From: Gracilariopsis chorda
Lineage: Eukaryota > Rhodophyta > Florideophyceae > Gracilariales > Gracilariaceae
Assembly: GCA_003194525.1 (NCBI GenBank)
Contig: NBIV01000192.1
Span: 105,324-169,323 of the forward strand
Reading direction: 5' to 3'
DNA length: 64,000 nucleotides
Shown piece after piece: positions 54,609-64,000 of this stretch. The notes under the pieces were generated by a model. The model was not told the origin of the DNA and made no database searches. It worked only from the letters and a program-made list of their open reading frames with translations. Both the position numbers and the translations under genes were made by a program. Every line of letters begins with the position of its first letter. The stretch's first letter is position 1.

Positions 54609-56378
54609 ATGGGTGATAAAAGCGCGTGCTTTGTCTCCGGTTCTCCGGTAAATCCCTCTGCACCAGAGTCATCAAGCACACAAACGACAACAACAGCCAC
54701 CCTCCAAAAGGGAAAAATGAACGACGACAACAATATCAACAACCACAGCCAACCGCCGAGACTTCTCGGGCGATACACCACCGGTTTCCGGTCAGTTCCC
54801 CTGCCTCAGGGCGATCGAAATCCGGTACAACCGGGGAATATGGCTGCGGCAGCCGACCATCCCTTCGCACTACCACCTTCGGTGGTGTCCTCCGGAACCA
54901 CTCCGGTGTCCAACTGGCCAACTTACAACACCCTGGTGGGGCTCAACCCGATGAATCGGAATCACGCGTCGCGCCTGCGCCTTGCCCCGTGGTTTCACCC
55001 GGTCGCCGTCCTCAATGAGGGATTGGTCACCGCTTATGCGGATGGTTCAGACACCCTTCCGGGGGATCTGCCCAACATCGTGGGATTGGCGTCACCGGAT
55101 TGCGATTCCGCGTCACCACCTCCGAAGAAACTCGGGCGAGACCGTCACTGCGGCACAGACCGCGCTGACGCGCATGGCGTATCAACGGCAGAGCCGGGCT
55201 CCATTCGATGTACCGGTCCCACCGGAGTTTGGCTTCGACGTTAGCTACTTCCGCACTCGCGGGGAGATTGGGTACGGCGAGAACCTGTTCCGCCTCGAGA
55301 CCCTCGCTTGGAGGAATTTCCCCGCAGCGCGGCAAGAGGCCCTTTGCTGGGAGCGACCGATTATTCGGGCGGAGTTCAGGTACCTTCCCCGGCAATACCG
55401 GTCCAACTTTCTCCAAAACTTCATCCGCTACGAGCGGCGTTGGCGATCCCGATTCGGGTATTTTATCCCGTATCAGAACGTGGAGATAGAGCGGATTGCG
55501 CCGCCTAACCGACTAGGTCGGTATGTAGCACTCCCCGAGTGGTGGCGCTTCCATGAAGCCTGCCGGGGGTGCTACATAGAACTCCCGCCGGTACTTACGT
55601 ACCTCGGTTCGCTGCTCATGCAGGATCCCCGGTCGGGGTTGTGGTCCGTAGTGGTTACGGAGTGGGCGGCCCGCAGTGCGGCTTATATCCTCAACGAGGC
55701 GTACGACCAGTATCGTCTCTGGTTCCTTCAACCGCGTGTGCGGGCAGCGATCCGAAACCTGGATCTTCGCATCCCCCTTGGGGCCAGGCCAACAATGAAG
55801 AGGTCCTCCAATTACTTGGGTACATCGACAGCGTTGGCTGGAGTGAGGTCCCGCTGGAGCAAAGCAGTCGTCCGGATGGCGGTAGCGGTAACACCGGTGG
55901 TCCGGGACTCGGTAGAAACACCGCCCTTGCGGGGGATTTTATCTACTTCGACCCCTGGGAGTTCCGGGAAATTTCCTCCGAGGAGGCGCGCGAGCTTCGC
56001 GATACGCCCCGGCATGTGCCGGAAGACCACCCGGTGGGGTACGTCGATTCCGACGACTACTACCGCGCATACGGCGGGGATTACCCAATGGTCGATAACG
56101 AACCGGAAGAACCCGGGGAGATGGACGTAGAGGAAACCGGCGCTAGCGCGGAAGCTTTCCCAGAGGGGGCATCTCCGGCCGAGCCGGCTGCTGACCCTTC
56201 GGCGGCAAGTGCCGGACCTTCTATCCCCAGCGGGGTGACGGCGAATGAAAACGAAATCATCGCACGTTTCCTCCGGGGTGCCGGTCTTAGCGCTGCCGAG
56301 GTATCGGGGATGTCACCACCATGGCGGTCGCGTTGGCCTACCGCCTTGCTGGGGGTTACGCCCCGGACGATGGGGTGA
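54609..56378 (+). pseudogene. Unrecognised opposite-strand frame of element H (about 590 residues, two frameshifts)
   Basis: Three overlapping open stretches join head to tail. The first (ATG 54609) is Thr/Ser/Asn-rich, then GRYTTGFRSVPLPQGDRN and LGLNPMNRNHASRLRLAPWF-like sequence. The second (from about 55115) is rich in aromatic residues and Arg: PEFGFDVSYFRTRGEIGYGE, YRSNFLQNFIRYERRWRSRF, LPEWWRFHEACRGCYIEL. The third (from about 55790) has EEVLQLLGYIDSVGW, GDFIYFDPWEFREISSEEAR and an acidic Ala/Pro-rich end. An AATAAA follows 90 bp after the stop. I recognise no family. Position and orientation recall the antisense frames beyond pol in plant Tat-type elements such as Grande, but I see no sequence likeness. 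Frame joins are inferred from sustained composition. Confidence 0.5.
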
Positions 56379-56948
56379 GTGAAACCTCTGGTCCAGTTTC
56401 CTGGTTCTTCTTTCCCTGGCTATGCCAGTTAGTGTAGTGTAGTATTGTGGGGAGCTAGCTGCTCCCTGAATAAACTTTCCCGTTTAGAACGGTGCTTCTC
56501 GGTTGAGTTCCCCGTCTTCGACGGACTTTGCCTTGTTATCCTTTCCTTTCGCTCTCCGCTCGCGCAGCAACGTTACCCAACTTGGGCATTAACCAGCGTG
56601 GCTGGGGCTGCGGTTCCCGTTTGACGGTGGTATCGCAGGACCTGCGACCGCGGGAGGTGTTCAATTGGCTCCCACGTATCCCCACTGGGGTCGTACCCGT
56701 ACCAGCGGACGCGGTATTGTAGAATACCATCCTGGTCCCAGGTGTGTCCGACAAGTCGGTCTACTACGAACTCTCGTTCGTAGACCTGCCGGCCGTGCCG
56801 GGTGGTGGTTGTACTTCCCTGCGGGGCTGCCCGCTGTGCGGTATAATGTCCCTTAGCAGGGTGTTCGGCGATAACTCCGAAGTTGCCGTGCGCTGTCCTA
56901 GTGGCCGCTGCTCATGCGGGAAAATATCCCTCAAGAGGGTGTGTGGTG
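56379..56948. other. Spacer between opposed frames, hairpin-rich
   Basis: No long frame. Contains the AATAAA at 56469-56474 and some of the clearest hairpins, including an 8-bp stem with loop TCTC at 56764-56783. The pol tail on the minus strand ends at 56949, so this is the point where two converging reading frames meet. Confidence 0.5.
56469..56474 (+). terminator. AATAAA polyadenylation signal after the plus-strand frame
   Basis: AATAAA in CCCTGAATAAACTTTCC, about 90 bp after the stop of the plus-strand frame and preceded by a TGTAGTGTAGTATTGTGG tract. Correct placement for a transcript end, but unverified. Confidence 0.35.
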
Positions 56949-58330
56949 TCAAGGTTTTCCCCGGAAAGTCATTCCCCATTGGGGTGTCGTTGTTCCCGTC
57001 TTCACGGTAGGCCGGGCGAACCGCCAGTCGGCGGGGGACTTGGGCTCCGCCTTCACGGTTGAGCTCACGAACCGCGAGTTTGCGGGAAGATGACCGCTCC
57101 TGCGGGATCGGCATTTCCACAATCCCCTGGGGGTCCCGTGCGACACGGTGATTGGGTGGCAAACCGCCTCCCTGCCAGGCGCACGAGCGCTCTGCACCAT
57201 ACGTTCCGGCGACGCCGTGGTGTCCCCGGCTACTGACGGGTTGCCTGGGGCTAACTCCGCTACACGGGTATTTTGGTCAAAATTCCCCTTTGGGGGGTTC
57301 TGGGCAGGTGCCGATGACACCCTTTTCAGGGGAATTGCCGCTGAGCGCAGTGCACCATCTCCGTGAGGAGGAGCAGCGTCCGGTACGACCGGTTTCGAGC
57401 GTGCGATGGTGCGCGTTATTCCCGAGTTCCTCGGTTCTTCGCCGCAGCGATGCGGGGGTTGGCGCAAATTGTTCCCCGTAGCGGGGGCTTTGATTCCGTC
57501 AACGACGGGAGGCGTTTCCGGTGCTTGCGAGCCAGGGCTTAAAGCTTCGCCTGCAGCTTGGCCGCCTTTTTCCCCAAGAGGGGTGTGGGTATTCCCCTGT
57601 GAGGCCGGCGTATCTGGGCGCCCCTTCTCCGCAGGGCGCGGGTCTGATCGACCTGATTGAACCGCTTCCGCGGGGACTTCCGCCAACGGCGGCTTCGAGG
57701 CATCGGGCGATTGCCTTTCCGCTGCTGCGGTATTGGAGTGAGGCTTCTCGTTTTCCCGTGACAAACGGTGTATTTGCCGCTTTTGCGGGGCCTGCGCGTC
57801 TGGTTCCTGTTGCACAGCACTGCCCGGGAACGGGGGATTAGTGTCGCGTGACATACTCCGTGCTCCACGGTCAGTGTTCCGTATGTTTCGGTGTGTTTCC
57901 CGTTGCGACGGTGATATCGTTCCTCGAAAACGAGTGTTCTCCTCCCCCTCCTTAGACGGAGCGGCGGGATAAGGGATAACATTCCCCGCCTGGCGGGTAT
58001 AGATGCGCGCCAGTGGGGCAGAAGTGGTAGGGGCGGGCGCTGAGGGGCCCGAATTACCCGGCTGAGCCGGTGAGTCCGACAGAGTCGGTAGGTCTGAGAG
58101 TCCCCGGCTGGGGTGTGGTAGTACCGTAGGTCTAGTACTCCCGGATTGTTCCGGTGTAGCGGAGTCCGTAGAAACGGGGTTGCCTGGATCCAGGACTACC
58201 TCTGACGACGGAGGAGGGGCAAGGACAACACGATCACGGGAAATCCGTTCGTGCGTGTCCCCCATCTCTACCACGACAGTGTCGGTGTTAACAGAGATCA
58301 CCTTGAAGGGTCCATCCGCCACAGGCGAGA
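56949..58330 (-). pseudogene. pol: Element H integrase end and long Pro-rich tail
   Basis: Starts with the barrel motif ADGPFKVISVNTDTVVVEMG and HERISRDRVVLAPPPSS, the normal integrase end. Then about 420 further codons are open with high Pro, Ser, Arg and Gly, few hydrophobic residues and no chromodomain. The frame is the same as the integrase upstream, with one TGA at 58416-58418 between them. The tail is where other gypsy elements in this window carry a chromodomain. Most of its hairpins lie here. Confidence 0.75.
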
Positions 58331-60101
58331 GTTTGTGACGCTTCTCCCGTTCCGGGTTGTAGTATTCCTTCCTGATGAAGACGTAGTTATTTGCCCGAAT
58401 CGGGGACGGTTTTCCTCACACGCGAGCGTCAAAATCCCGCTTGTAAGCGGCTTGGGCCCGTGCCATAGACTTCCGCGCCGCGGGGACCAGCTTGGAAAGC
58501 CATTGCTTCCATTGCTGCCGGTAGATACCCACAGATGGGAAATTGTCCAAGGTAGCTTGGGGTTCCAGCGCCACAGGCGGGGGTGTTCTAGATAGAACTA
58601 ACTCGAATGGCGAAACTCCGGTAGTCCGGTGTACCTGCGTATTGTACGCGTAGGTTACCGCATCAGCGTAGAGATCCCAATTCGTTGGGTGGTCAGCGAC
58701 GTAGGAACGTAACGCCGCGAGTAACGTCCGGTTAAACCGTTCAACTTGCCCATTACACTAGGGGTGGTAGGTAGTCGTGAACAAGTTCTTGACATCCAGG
58801 ATGCGACAAACATCCTGGAAGAACTTGCTCACGAACTGCTTCCCGTTATCGGAGAGCACCTCCACAGGGGGACCGTAGACAAAAATCCAGTGCGTCCTCA
58901 GAGCCTGGGCCACCGTGAGAGCGGTTATCCTCCGAAGAGGGACAGTTCGTACCAGCTTAGAAAAGCGGTCGGTGATGACAAGTAGAAACTTGTTTTCACG
59001 TTTTGTGGTGAGTAGTGGTCCGAGAAGATCAATTGCGATAAACTCGAGTGGCGCCCTTGCGGGGAATAGTTTCATCTTCTTCGCATTTTTGCGGAGCTTG
59101 ACGCGATTCTTCGCGCATTCGCTACAAAACCGCACGGTTGCGTAGCAATCCACTGCCATGGCGGGCCAATAGAAATCCCTTCGCAGGGTTAGGTAGAGTT
59201 TCCTCCCACCTGGGTGACCTCCAATGGGGGCGTAGTGTGATAGATGTAACATCCGCGATTGCAGGGAATGTGGTACCACAATCTGTGGGAGGGCTTCGAC
59301 CTTTCTTACGAGGTAGCCTTTGTCGTTTACCCCGAAAGGGAGATCTTCACCACCGTTGATACGGGCACGAATTCTCGAACAGAATGGATCGCCGAATTGT
59401 TCTCGGATCATTTCTTCCGGTGATACCGGTACAAAGTTTCCCGGTAACGGGTTCTCAGATTTATCTCGCGATGCGAGTAGTTCGTCAAAATCAGCATCCT
59501 CGTCCCAGGTTTCTGGCCTAGCCTCGACGGCATATTCCGGATCATCCGGGTCTATAGCCATGAAGCATGGGACTTCATCATCCTCCGTTGGGAGTGCTTC
59601 CCCACTTGTGGGTAACCGCGATAAAGCGTCGGCCTGGGTGTTCTGCGCACCCTTTTTATAAATGACTTGAAAGTCATATTCCGCGAGGCGGAGTCTCCAG
59701 CGCATGAGGCGTCCCGACGGGTCGGAGATATTCATCAACCACCTCAATGAGGAATGATCCGTGTACACGGTGAAGTGAATTCCCATAAGGTAGGGGCGCA
59801 GAGTGGTCATCGCCCATACGACGGCGAGGCACTCTTTCTCCGATACGGAGTAGTTCCGCTAATGAACATTGAGCGAACGTGACCAATAACCAATTGGCTG
59901 TCGTTCCCACTCGGGGGTGGTTTGAAAAAGAGCACACCCGACTTGGTAGTCGCTCGAGTCAGTATCTACGGAGTATGGCAACCCAAGTTTTGGGAGATGT
60001 AGGATTGGTGCTGATGTGACAGCCTCCTTTAAGGAGTTAAAAGCTTCCGATTGCTCGGGCGTAAATGTTCCCAGTTTTGGGGGGTTCCCCTTTCGCAACA
60101 A
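58331..60101 (-). pseudogene. pol: Element H RNase H and integrase
   Basis: One frame with three stops (59859-59861, 58758-58760, 58416-58418). RNase H: YSVDTDSSDYQVGCALFQ, a segment with YSVSEKECLAVVWAM, FTVYTDHSSLRWLM and TQADALSRL. Integrase: MLHLSHYAPIGGHPGGRKLY and FCSECAKNRV (zinc ligands H,H,C,C), FIAIDLLGPLLTTK (Asp), VLSDNGKQFVSKFFQ (Asp), then TTTYHP followed by TAG and CNGQVERFNRTLLAAL (Glu). The first catalytic stop separates the first two catalytic residues from the third; a single C-to-T change from CAG explains it. Confidence 0.9.
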
Positions 60102-61437
60102 CGCGTTCAGGGCGCTGCAGTATCCGAAAATTTCGGGATAAACCGTCGATAGACGTTGACCAGCCCCAGAAAGGAGCGCAGTTCCGTTTGAGTACGGGGT
60201 TCTTTCGCCTCAACGAGGATTTGACTCGAGCTTTCTCGATCGCTAACCGTCCAGGACGGATAATGTGACCCAGATACTTCACAGTATCTGTGAAAAACTC
60301 GCATTTCCTCAACTTGAGGTTAATTCCCGCATCGCGGAGTACGGTGAGCACGTCTCGGACGTGAGTGAGATGGTCGTCCAACGAGTTGGAGAAGATGATG
60401 ATATCATCAAGGTAGACCAGACAACTCCGCCACTTAAAGCGGTTGAGTAGAATATCTACTGCACGCTGAAAGGTGGCGGGGGCGTTGGTTAACCCAAATG
60501 GCATCCGCTTGAAGCGGTACGTTCCTGCATGGCAGGTGAATGCGGTTTTTGTCGCGATCCTCCTGTCTGACAGGTACTTGCCAATATCCCCAATTGGCAT
60601 CAAGGGCCGTGAACACGGTGGCGTCTCCAAGGGAGTCAATGCACTCGTCCATACGAGGGATGGGTACGTGTCCCTAACAGTCACGGCATTGAGCCGGCGG
60701 TAGTCGACACAGAACCTCCAGGTTCCGTCGGCCTTTAAAGCCAGTACAACTGGGGATGCCCAGGGTGATTGAGCGGGCTCAATCACACCTGCGCGGAGCA
60801 TCTTGTCCACCTGGGACTGCTCCTCTTCCCGAGCTTTCGGACCTGCCCTGTAAGGGGGTTGTGCAACCGGTCGCGCACCGGGGATTAAATCGATCCGGTG
60901 TTCCGTTGCATCAATCTCGCCAAGCGAGCCATCCCACATTGTGGTGAATTCCCGTAACATAGTACGGAGTTTGTCGCGGTGCGACTCTGGCACGTGGCTG
61001 ACGTCCAGCACTTCAAGTGCTTTTTCCGCATCAATCCAGTCATTGTTCGATGGAGCATTGTCCTGTGGAACAGGTGTGGTTCGCAATTCCGAGTTACTCG
61101 GTATGTTCGGCGCTGAAGTAGCGGTTTCCTCCCCCTCCTTAGACTTGACGTCTTCGGACGGCGGGGCGAACTCCTCAGAAGAGGTGGTAACTCCGAGTAC
61201 ATCGGCGGCTGTCATCTTTGTTGGCAGCATTCCCATAGGATGGGGGGTTACACTCCCAATTACTTGGTGTTTGACCAGATACTGGGGGTGTTTGCCAAGG
61301 TTGGCAACCAATATCCGGAAAGGAACATCCGGGGAAATGGAGACAATTCCATTAGCCAGCGCCAGCTGGGATTTCTCGTACAACGAGGCGAGGGGTTGTA
61401 TAACCCGAAGACCGTGTTGACGGGAATTTACCTGCAC
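60037..61437 (-). pseudogene. pol: Element H reverse transcriptase
   Basis: Open for 466 codons on paper, but two compensating single-base shifts garble the middle: near 60657 one base is missing (TYP then SLVW instead of the usual IPRMDE) and near 60552 one A is extra (after EDRDK). The correct middle is visible in the alternative frame (DECIDSLGDATVFTALDANW). Other blocks: SPWASPVVLALKADGTWRFC, VDYRRLNAVTVRD, TAFTCHAGTYRFKRMPFG, LTNAPATFQRAVDIL and the intact catalytic box LVYLDDIIIFS. The left end runs into the connection domain. Confidence 0.9.
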
Positions 61438-61597
61438 CCAGACTTGGGACTCAGCCGGTATAGAAACCGAGGCAGCGACGCGGAGCTTGGTGGACTCGCG
61501 GGACGCGGGCGGTGGTTCCTGCGCAGCAGGGAGCGGAACTTGTTTCCGAGAGGACCGCTTTAGCGTGCGGCGAACAATCGTAACCGACGATCCGTCG

Positions 61598-61900
61598 TCA
61601 AGTTCTACACGCCTGAGCGGGGCCTGATTGCGTCGACAAATCTGTCGCAGTAATCACATCCAGTATGACTGGTGCTGCAATGAACGGCAAACGATGAAGT
61701 CCAACTTCACCACGGAGGTACCAAGTCTCACGACGAGGTCCACTGGGCCATCGTTTGTAACGGGTTGTTATTCGCATCCGAAATGTCGGGGACCGTGTCA
61801 GAGCGGATACGCGACCGCACAAGCGGGGGTAACAATGATTCCACAACAAAGTTGAGGCCTGCACCTGTATCCAGGATGGTGAGAAACCTCACCATAAACT
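61598..61900 (-). pseudogene. pol: Element H protease
   Basis: The complement of about 61865-61898 reads VRFLTILDTGAGLNFV, an intact D-T-G site matching the E1 protease. The following strands are spread over changing frames (SDTVPDISDANNNPL, then WPSGPRRETWYL). At least two frameshifts. Confidence 0.75.
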
Positions 61901-62299
61901 GGGGTCAAGGCCAAGGTCGGCATAGACCTTATAATTGCGCTTGCCAAGACCAAGACTCTACCGGAATCCGGGATTTTTACTCCGTAATCCACGGGCGACG
62001 CAACACACCAGGTGGCAGAGTCGCGTCAGCGGTGTCTTTCCTCGAGAGGACTTTCACCGGGGAGCGAGCCGAGGACGCCTCGGGCGCCAACAGCCTCGTT
62101 CTTGAGGACGCCTCTCCCAAAGGGGAGACTCCCTCAGTTAGTTTTCCGCCTTCGGCGGTTGGGTTGGTTTCCTCGACAATGAGTGCTTCATCCCGTTGAC
62201 GGTGGTTTCTATCCGCATAAGCGGGGGTTGCAACGGATGGTTGCGTGATCTCCCGAATCGGGTGTATGAAGCTTGCCGCCACGCGGGGTCTGTGGTAGG

Positions 62300-64000
62300 G
62301 CGTGGGAAAAGTCCGTTTTAGCACGGAGGTAGGAAGCCGTCGGCACGGAACGTTTCTCCTCTGGAGTGAGCGCCTCATAATTTGGCAACCACCTTGGCCA
62401 TATCCTTCAGTGAACAAATACACTGAGGAGAGGTATGGCCATGGGCATAGCACAGGTGGAAAATGAGAGCCAGCACCGCGACACGCGGATTATTATTCCG
62501 AGTATCGGAAGAAGCGAACCGCAGGGCGGTGTCAGTCCATCCAGGCCGTTGATAACGGGATTGACCGTTTGAAACGGGAGTCGTTGGGGTTGAACCCGAC
62601 TGTTAACCACCGTATAGAACGGGATCTTCTCTTCCCGTATCATGGGTCATCTCCGTCGTTGACGGTAACTCACTGGTGGGTATCGACACACCATCCCCCT
62701 GCGCTAAATGCACGGTATCAAATCCCTGTCCAGGGTTCCCATCCGCGGTGAGCGGGAGAGAGGAAGCTTCGCTTTCCAGCAACAACGCCTTGGCGGATTT
62801 AGACCGATTGTTCGGAGTTCTTGCACGAAGTGCATCCCCTTCCGCTCGAGCGTGTTGGACCAGCTCGAGGTAGGTGATCCTTCGCTTGTCTCCCGATAAC
62901 GGGTAACTAAACTCCGGATTGCCGGGTCAAGACCATCAATGAACATGGTACTGCGCTCCCCAGCGGGGTATACGTTACCACATCTGTGGAAAGCCTTGTT
63001 AAGGCGCACCGAGTAATCGGTCTCGGTCTCTCCAGCACGCTGGCGTGTATCTCGCAAAGCGAGGATAGCCTGCTGAATAGCGGTGTTTGTGGCGTAGGAG
63101 CGCAGAAGATACTGCACAGCCTCCGGCCAGCAAGTAACTCCTCCCTCGGAGGCGCGAGAAGATCCTCTGACAGAGGTGTATTGGTCCTCCGCCACTCCCC
63201 GTAAGAAATACGGTAAAGCCAAATAGGCTTGTCCCTCATTCATACCGAGGATATCGGCCTCCGCTACAAAGCGGGATAGGAAATCCAGTACTAGGACTGG
63301 GTCCTCTCCAGTAAAATACTGGTTGCGGAGCGAGAGCTGCATTCGCTTAATGCATTCTCGCACCTTTCCCGTACCACGGGGCGTACGTCCAAGTGACGAA
63401 TCTTCAAGCCGGTAGTACCGGTATGATAAAAGCTTCCGTAATCCGGGTTTGTCGGTTTCAATTCCCGGAGACCGGGGTGTCTTCTCCCCTTCTGGCGGGT
63501 TCGGACCACACCTTCAGTGGCCGATGACCGCTTCGAGCGGGAGGAGTAGCCTCGCTTCTCGTCCTCCGAGTCGGAGTCCGAGGAGCTCGAGCTAACCGAA
63601 ATGGTTTCGGGGTGAGTCCGACGATGTCGAAGAATCGGAGTCCGAATATTTTCGGTGGTGTTTCCGTCGGTGACGGCGTTTCTTCTTCCCAGCAAGCTGG
63701 TCGTTGTGCGATGCCTCGTTTACCGGATCACCCGGGGATGGTTTGTCCATGAGGAAGAACTGCTCCAGCGTCTCCAGGCGGGCACCAATCCGATCAAATC
63801 GGGCTTCAACTCCTTCGATGAAGGCGGGCGGGTTGTCCCAAACTCTCCAACACGGAGTTGACGTCAGACCGTAAAATACGGAGTTCCTCGGCGACCTCCT
63901 TTACGGGGGTTGCCAAGACCACCTCTTGGAGGGATTTTAGTTCCCCTACAAGGGTGTCATGGGCGGTCCACAGAGCGCGGACCTGGGATTCCAGGGAAGT
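62300..64000 (-). pseudogene. gag: Element H gag (5' end outside the window)
   Basis: From the right edge: a coiled-coil-like start (ESQVRALWTAHDTLVGELKS, VAEELRILRSDVNSVLE), a frame change near 63835, EARFDRIGARLETLEQFF, a basic and Ser/Asp-rich tract, then IKRMQLSLRNQYFTGEDPVL and LDFLSRFVAEADILGM (gag signature), YLLRSYATNTAIQQAILALR, YSVRLNKAFHRCGNVY and IDGLDPAIRSLVTRYRET. It follows the same plan as E1 gag but is diverged. At least three frame changes. Confidence 0.85.

Larger units (their letters stand above)
53791..64000 (-). mobile_element. Hairpin-rich Ty3/gypsy element H (partial) with an opposite-strand frame
   Basis: Minus strand from the right edge: gag (64.0-62.3 kb), protease (61.9-61.6), RT (61.4-60.1), RNase H and integrase (60.1-58.3), and a long Pro-rich tail (to 56949). 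Left of it lies a plus-strand frame (54609-56378). The left end seems to cut the copia relic near 53.79 kb; the right end is outside the window, so LTRs cannot be paired. All of 54-64 kb shares the mini-hairpin signature, which argues that the plus-strand frame belongs to the same element. At least 10.2 kb long. Disabled by frameshifts and stops. Confidence 0.8.
54180..64000. repeat. Dispersed mini-hairpins, usually CC(N)3-loop-(N)3GG
   Basis: Perfect short inverted repeats with 5-bp stems and 2-5-nt loops (mostly 3) that begin CC and end GG. Examples: 56593-56605, 57380-57392, 57474-57486, 57496-57508, 57680-57692, 57858-57870, 57985-57997, 58058-58070, 58076-58088, 58141-58154, 60247-60259, 60307-60319, 60562-60574, 63368-63380, 63409-63421, 63464-63476, 63528-63540, 63674-63686, 63790-63802, 63812-63824, 63869-63881. 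Stem sequences differ from site to site; only the shape and the CC/GG ends are shared. They lie in all codon phases, on coding and spacer DNA alike. Confidence 0.85.

Noticed and set aside
54180-64000. CRISPR-like array or integron-type repeats
   Set aside because: Hairpin sequences differ from one another, spacing is irregular and they lie in retrotransposon coding; there are no repeat-spacer units or cas genes.
54180-64000. Hairpins explained simply by high GC content or codon preference
   Set aside because: They occur in all codon phases and in spacer DNA, begin CC and end GG almost always, and equally coding-dense elements A and B show few.

Overview
This is a gene-poor, transposon-dense stretch of a eukaryotic nuclear genome. 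Nearly every recognisable coding segment belongs to a mobile element: at least seven Ty3/gypsy LTR retrotransposons, a Ty1/copia fragment, RNase H-type non-LTR (LINE) tails and two PIF/Harbinger-like transposases. There are no operons, ribosome binding sites or rRNA/tRNA genes; AATAAA signals and TATA boxes occur at retrotransposon-like positions. The gag-pol of element B resembles families I know from oomycetes, but the host group cannot be fixed from this window (oomycete, red alga or another repeat-rich protist are all possible). The only non-transposon relic I recognise is a decayed piece of an NAD+-dependent DNA ligase (LigA) at 12.3-12.9 kb.

Layout. 1-5.8 kb: gypsy E1 (minus; pol, gag and part of the 5' LTR; continues off the left edge). 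5.8-6.8 kb: no gene, one tRNA-like B-box. 6.8-11.1 kb: old AT-rich chromodomain gypsy F (plus). 12.3-12.9 kb: LigA relic. 13.1-13.9 kb: LINE RNase H relic. 15.4-18.1 kb: two diverged Harbinger transposases head to head. 18.2-21.0 kb: gypsy D (plus) split by a 1,062-bp insertion. 21-29 kb: mostly unassigned, with a 390-bp inverted duplication and a tandem-repeat coding fragment. 29.4-46.9 kb: a three-level nest, A (minus, 5,358 bp, LTRs about 99% identical) inside B (plus, LTRs about 93% identical) inside relic C (plus). 47.2-52.4 kb: gypsy G (minus) split by a 648-bp retroposon. 53.1-53.8 kb: copia relic. 53.8-64 kb: gypsy H (minus; continues off the right edge), with a long unrecognised reading frame in opposite orientation beyond pol.

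The strongest unexplained signal is structural. H is studded with tiny perfect hairpins, typically a 5-bp stem and a 3-nt loop beginning CC and ending GG, about one per 50 bp in the best-read stretch, in every codon phase and also inside conserved protease/RT/integrase coding. E1 carries a related but distinct signature: 31 copies of CCGNNCGG in 5.8 kb with a free centre, in all frames and in the LTR region. The other gypsy elements here show little of either. I know of no description of such element-specific mini-palindromes in nuclear retrotransposons.

Most coding parts are disabled by frameshifts, stops or lost catalytic residues. Element A has a complete pol frame, yet its RT motif reads YLND and its protease reads DPGA, so even the youngest copy looks unable to move by itself.
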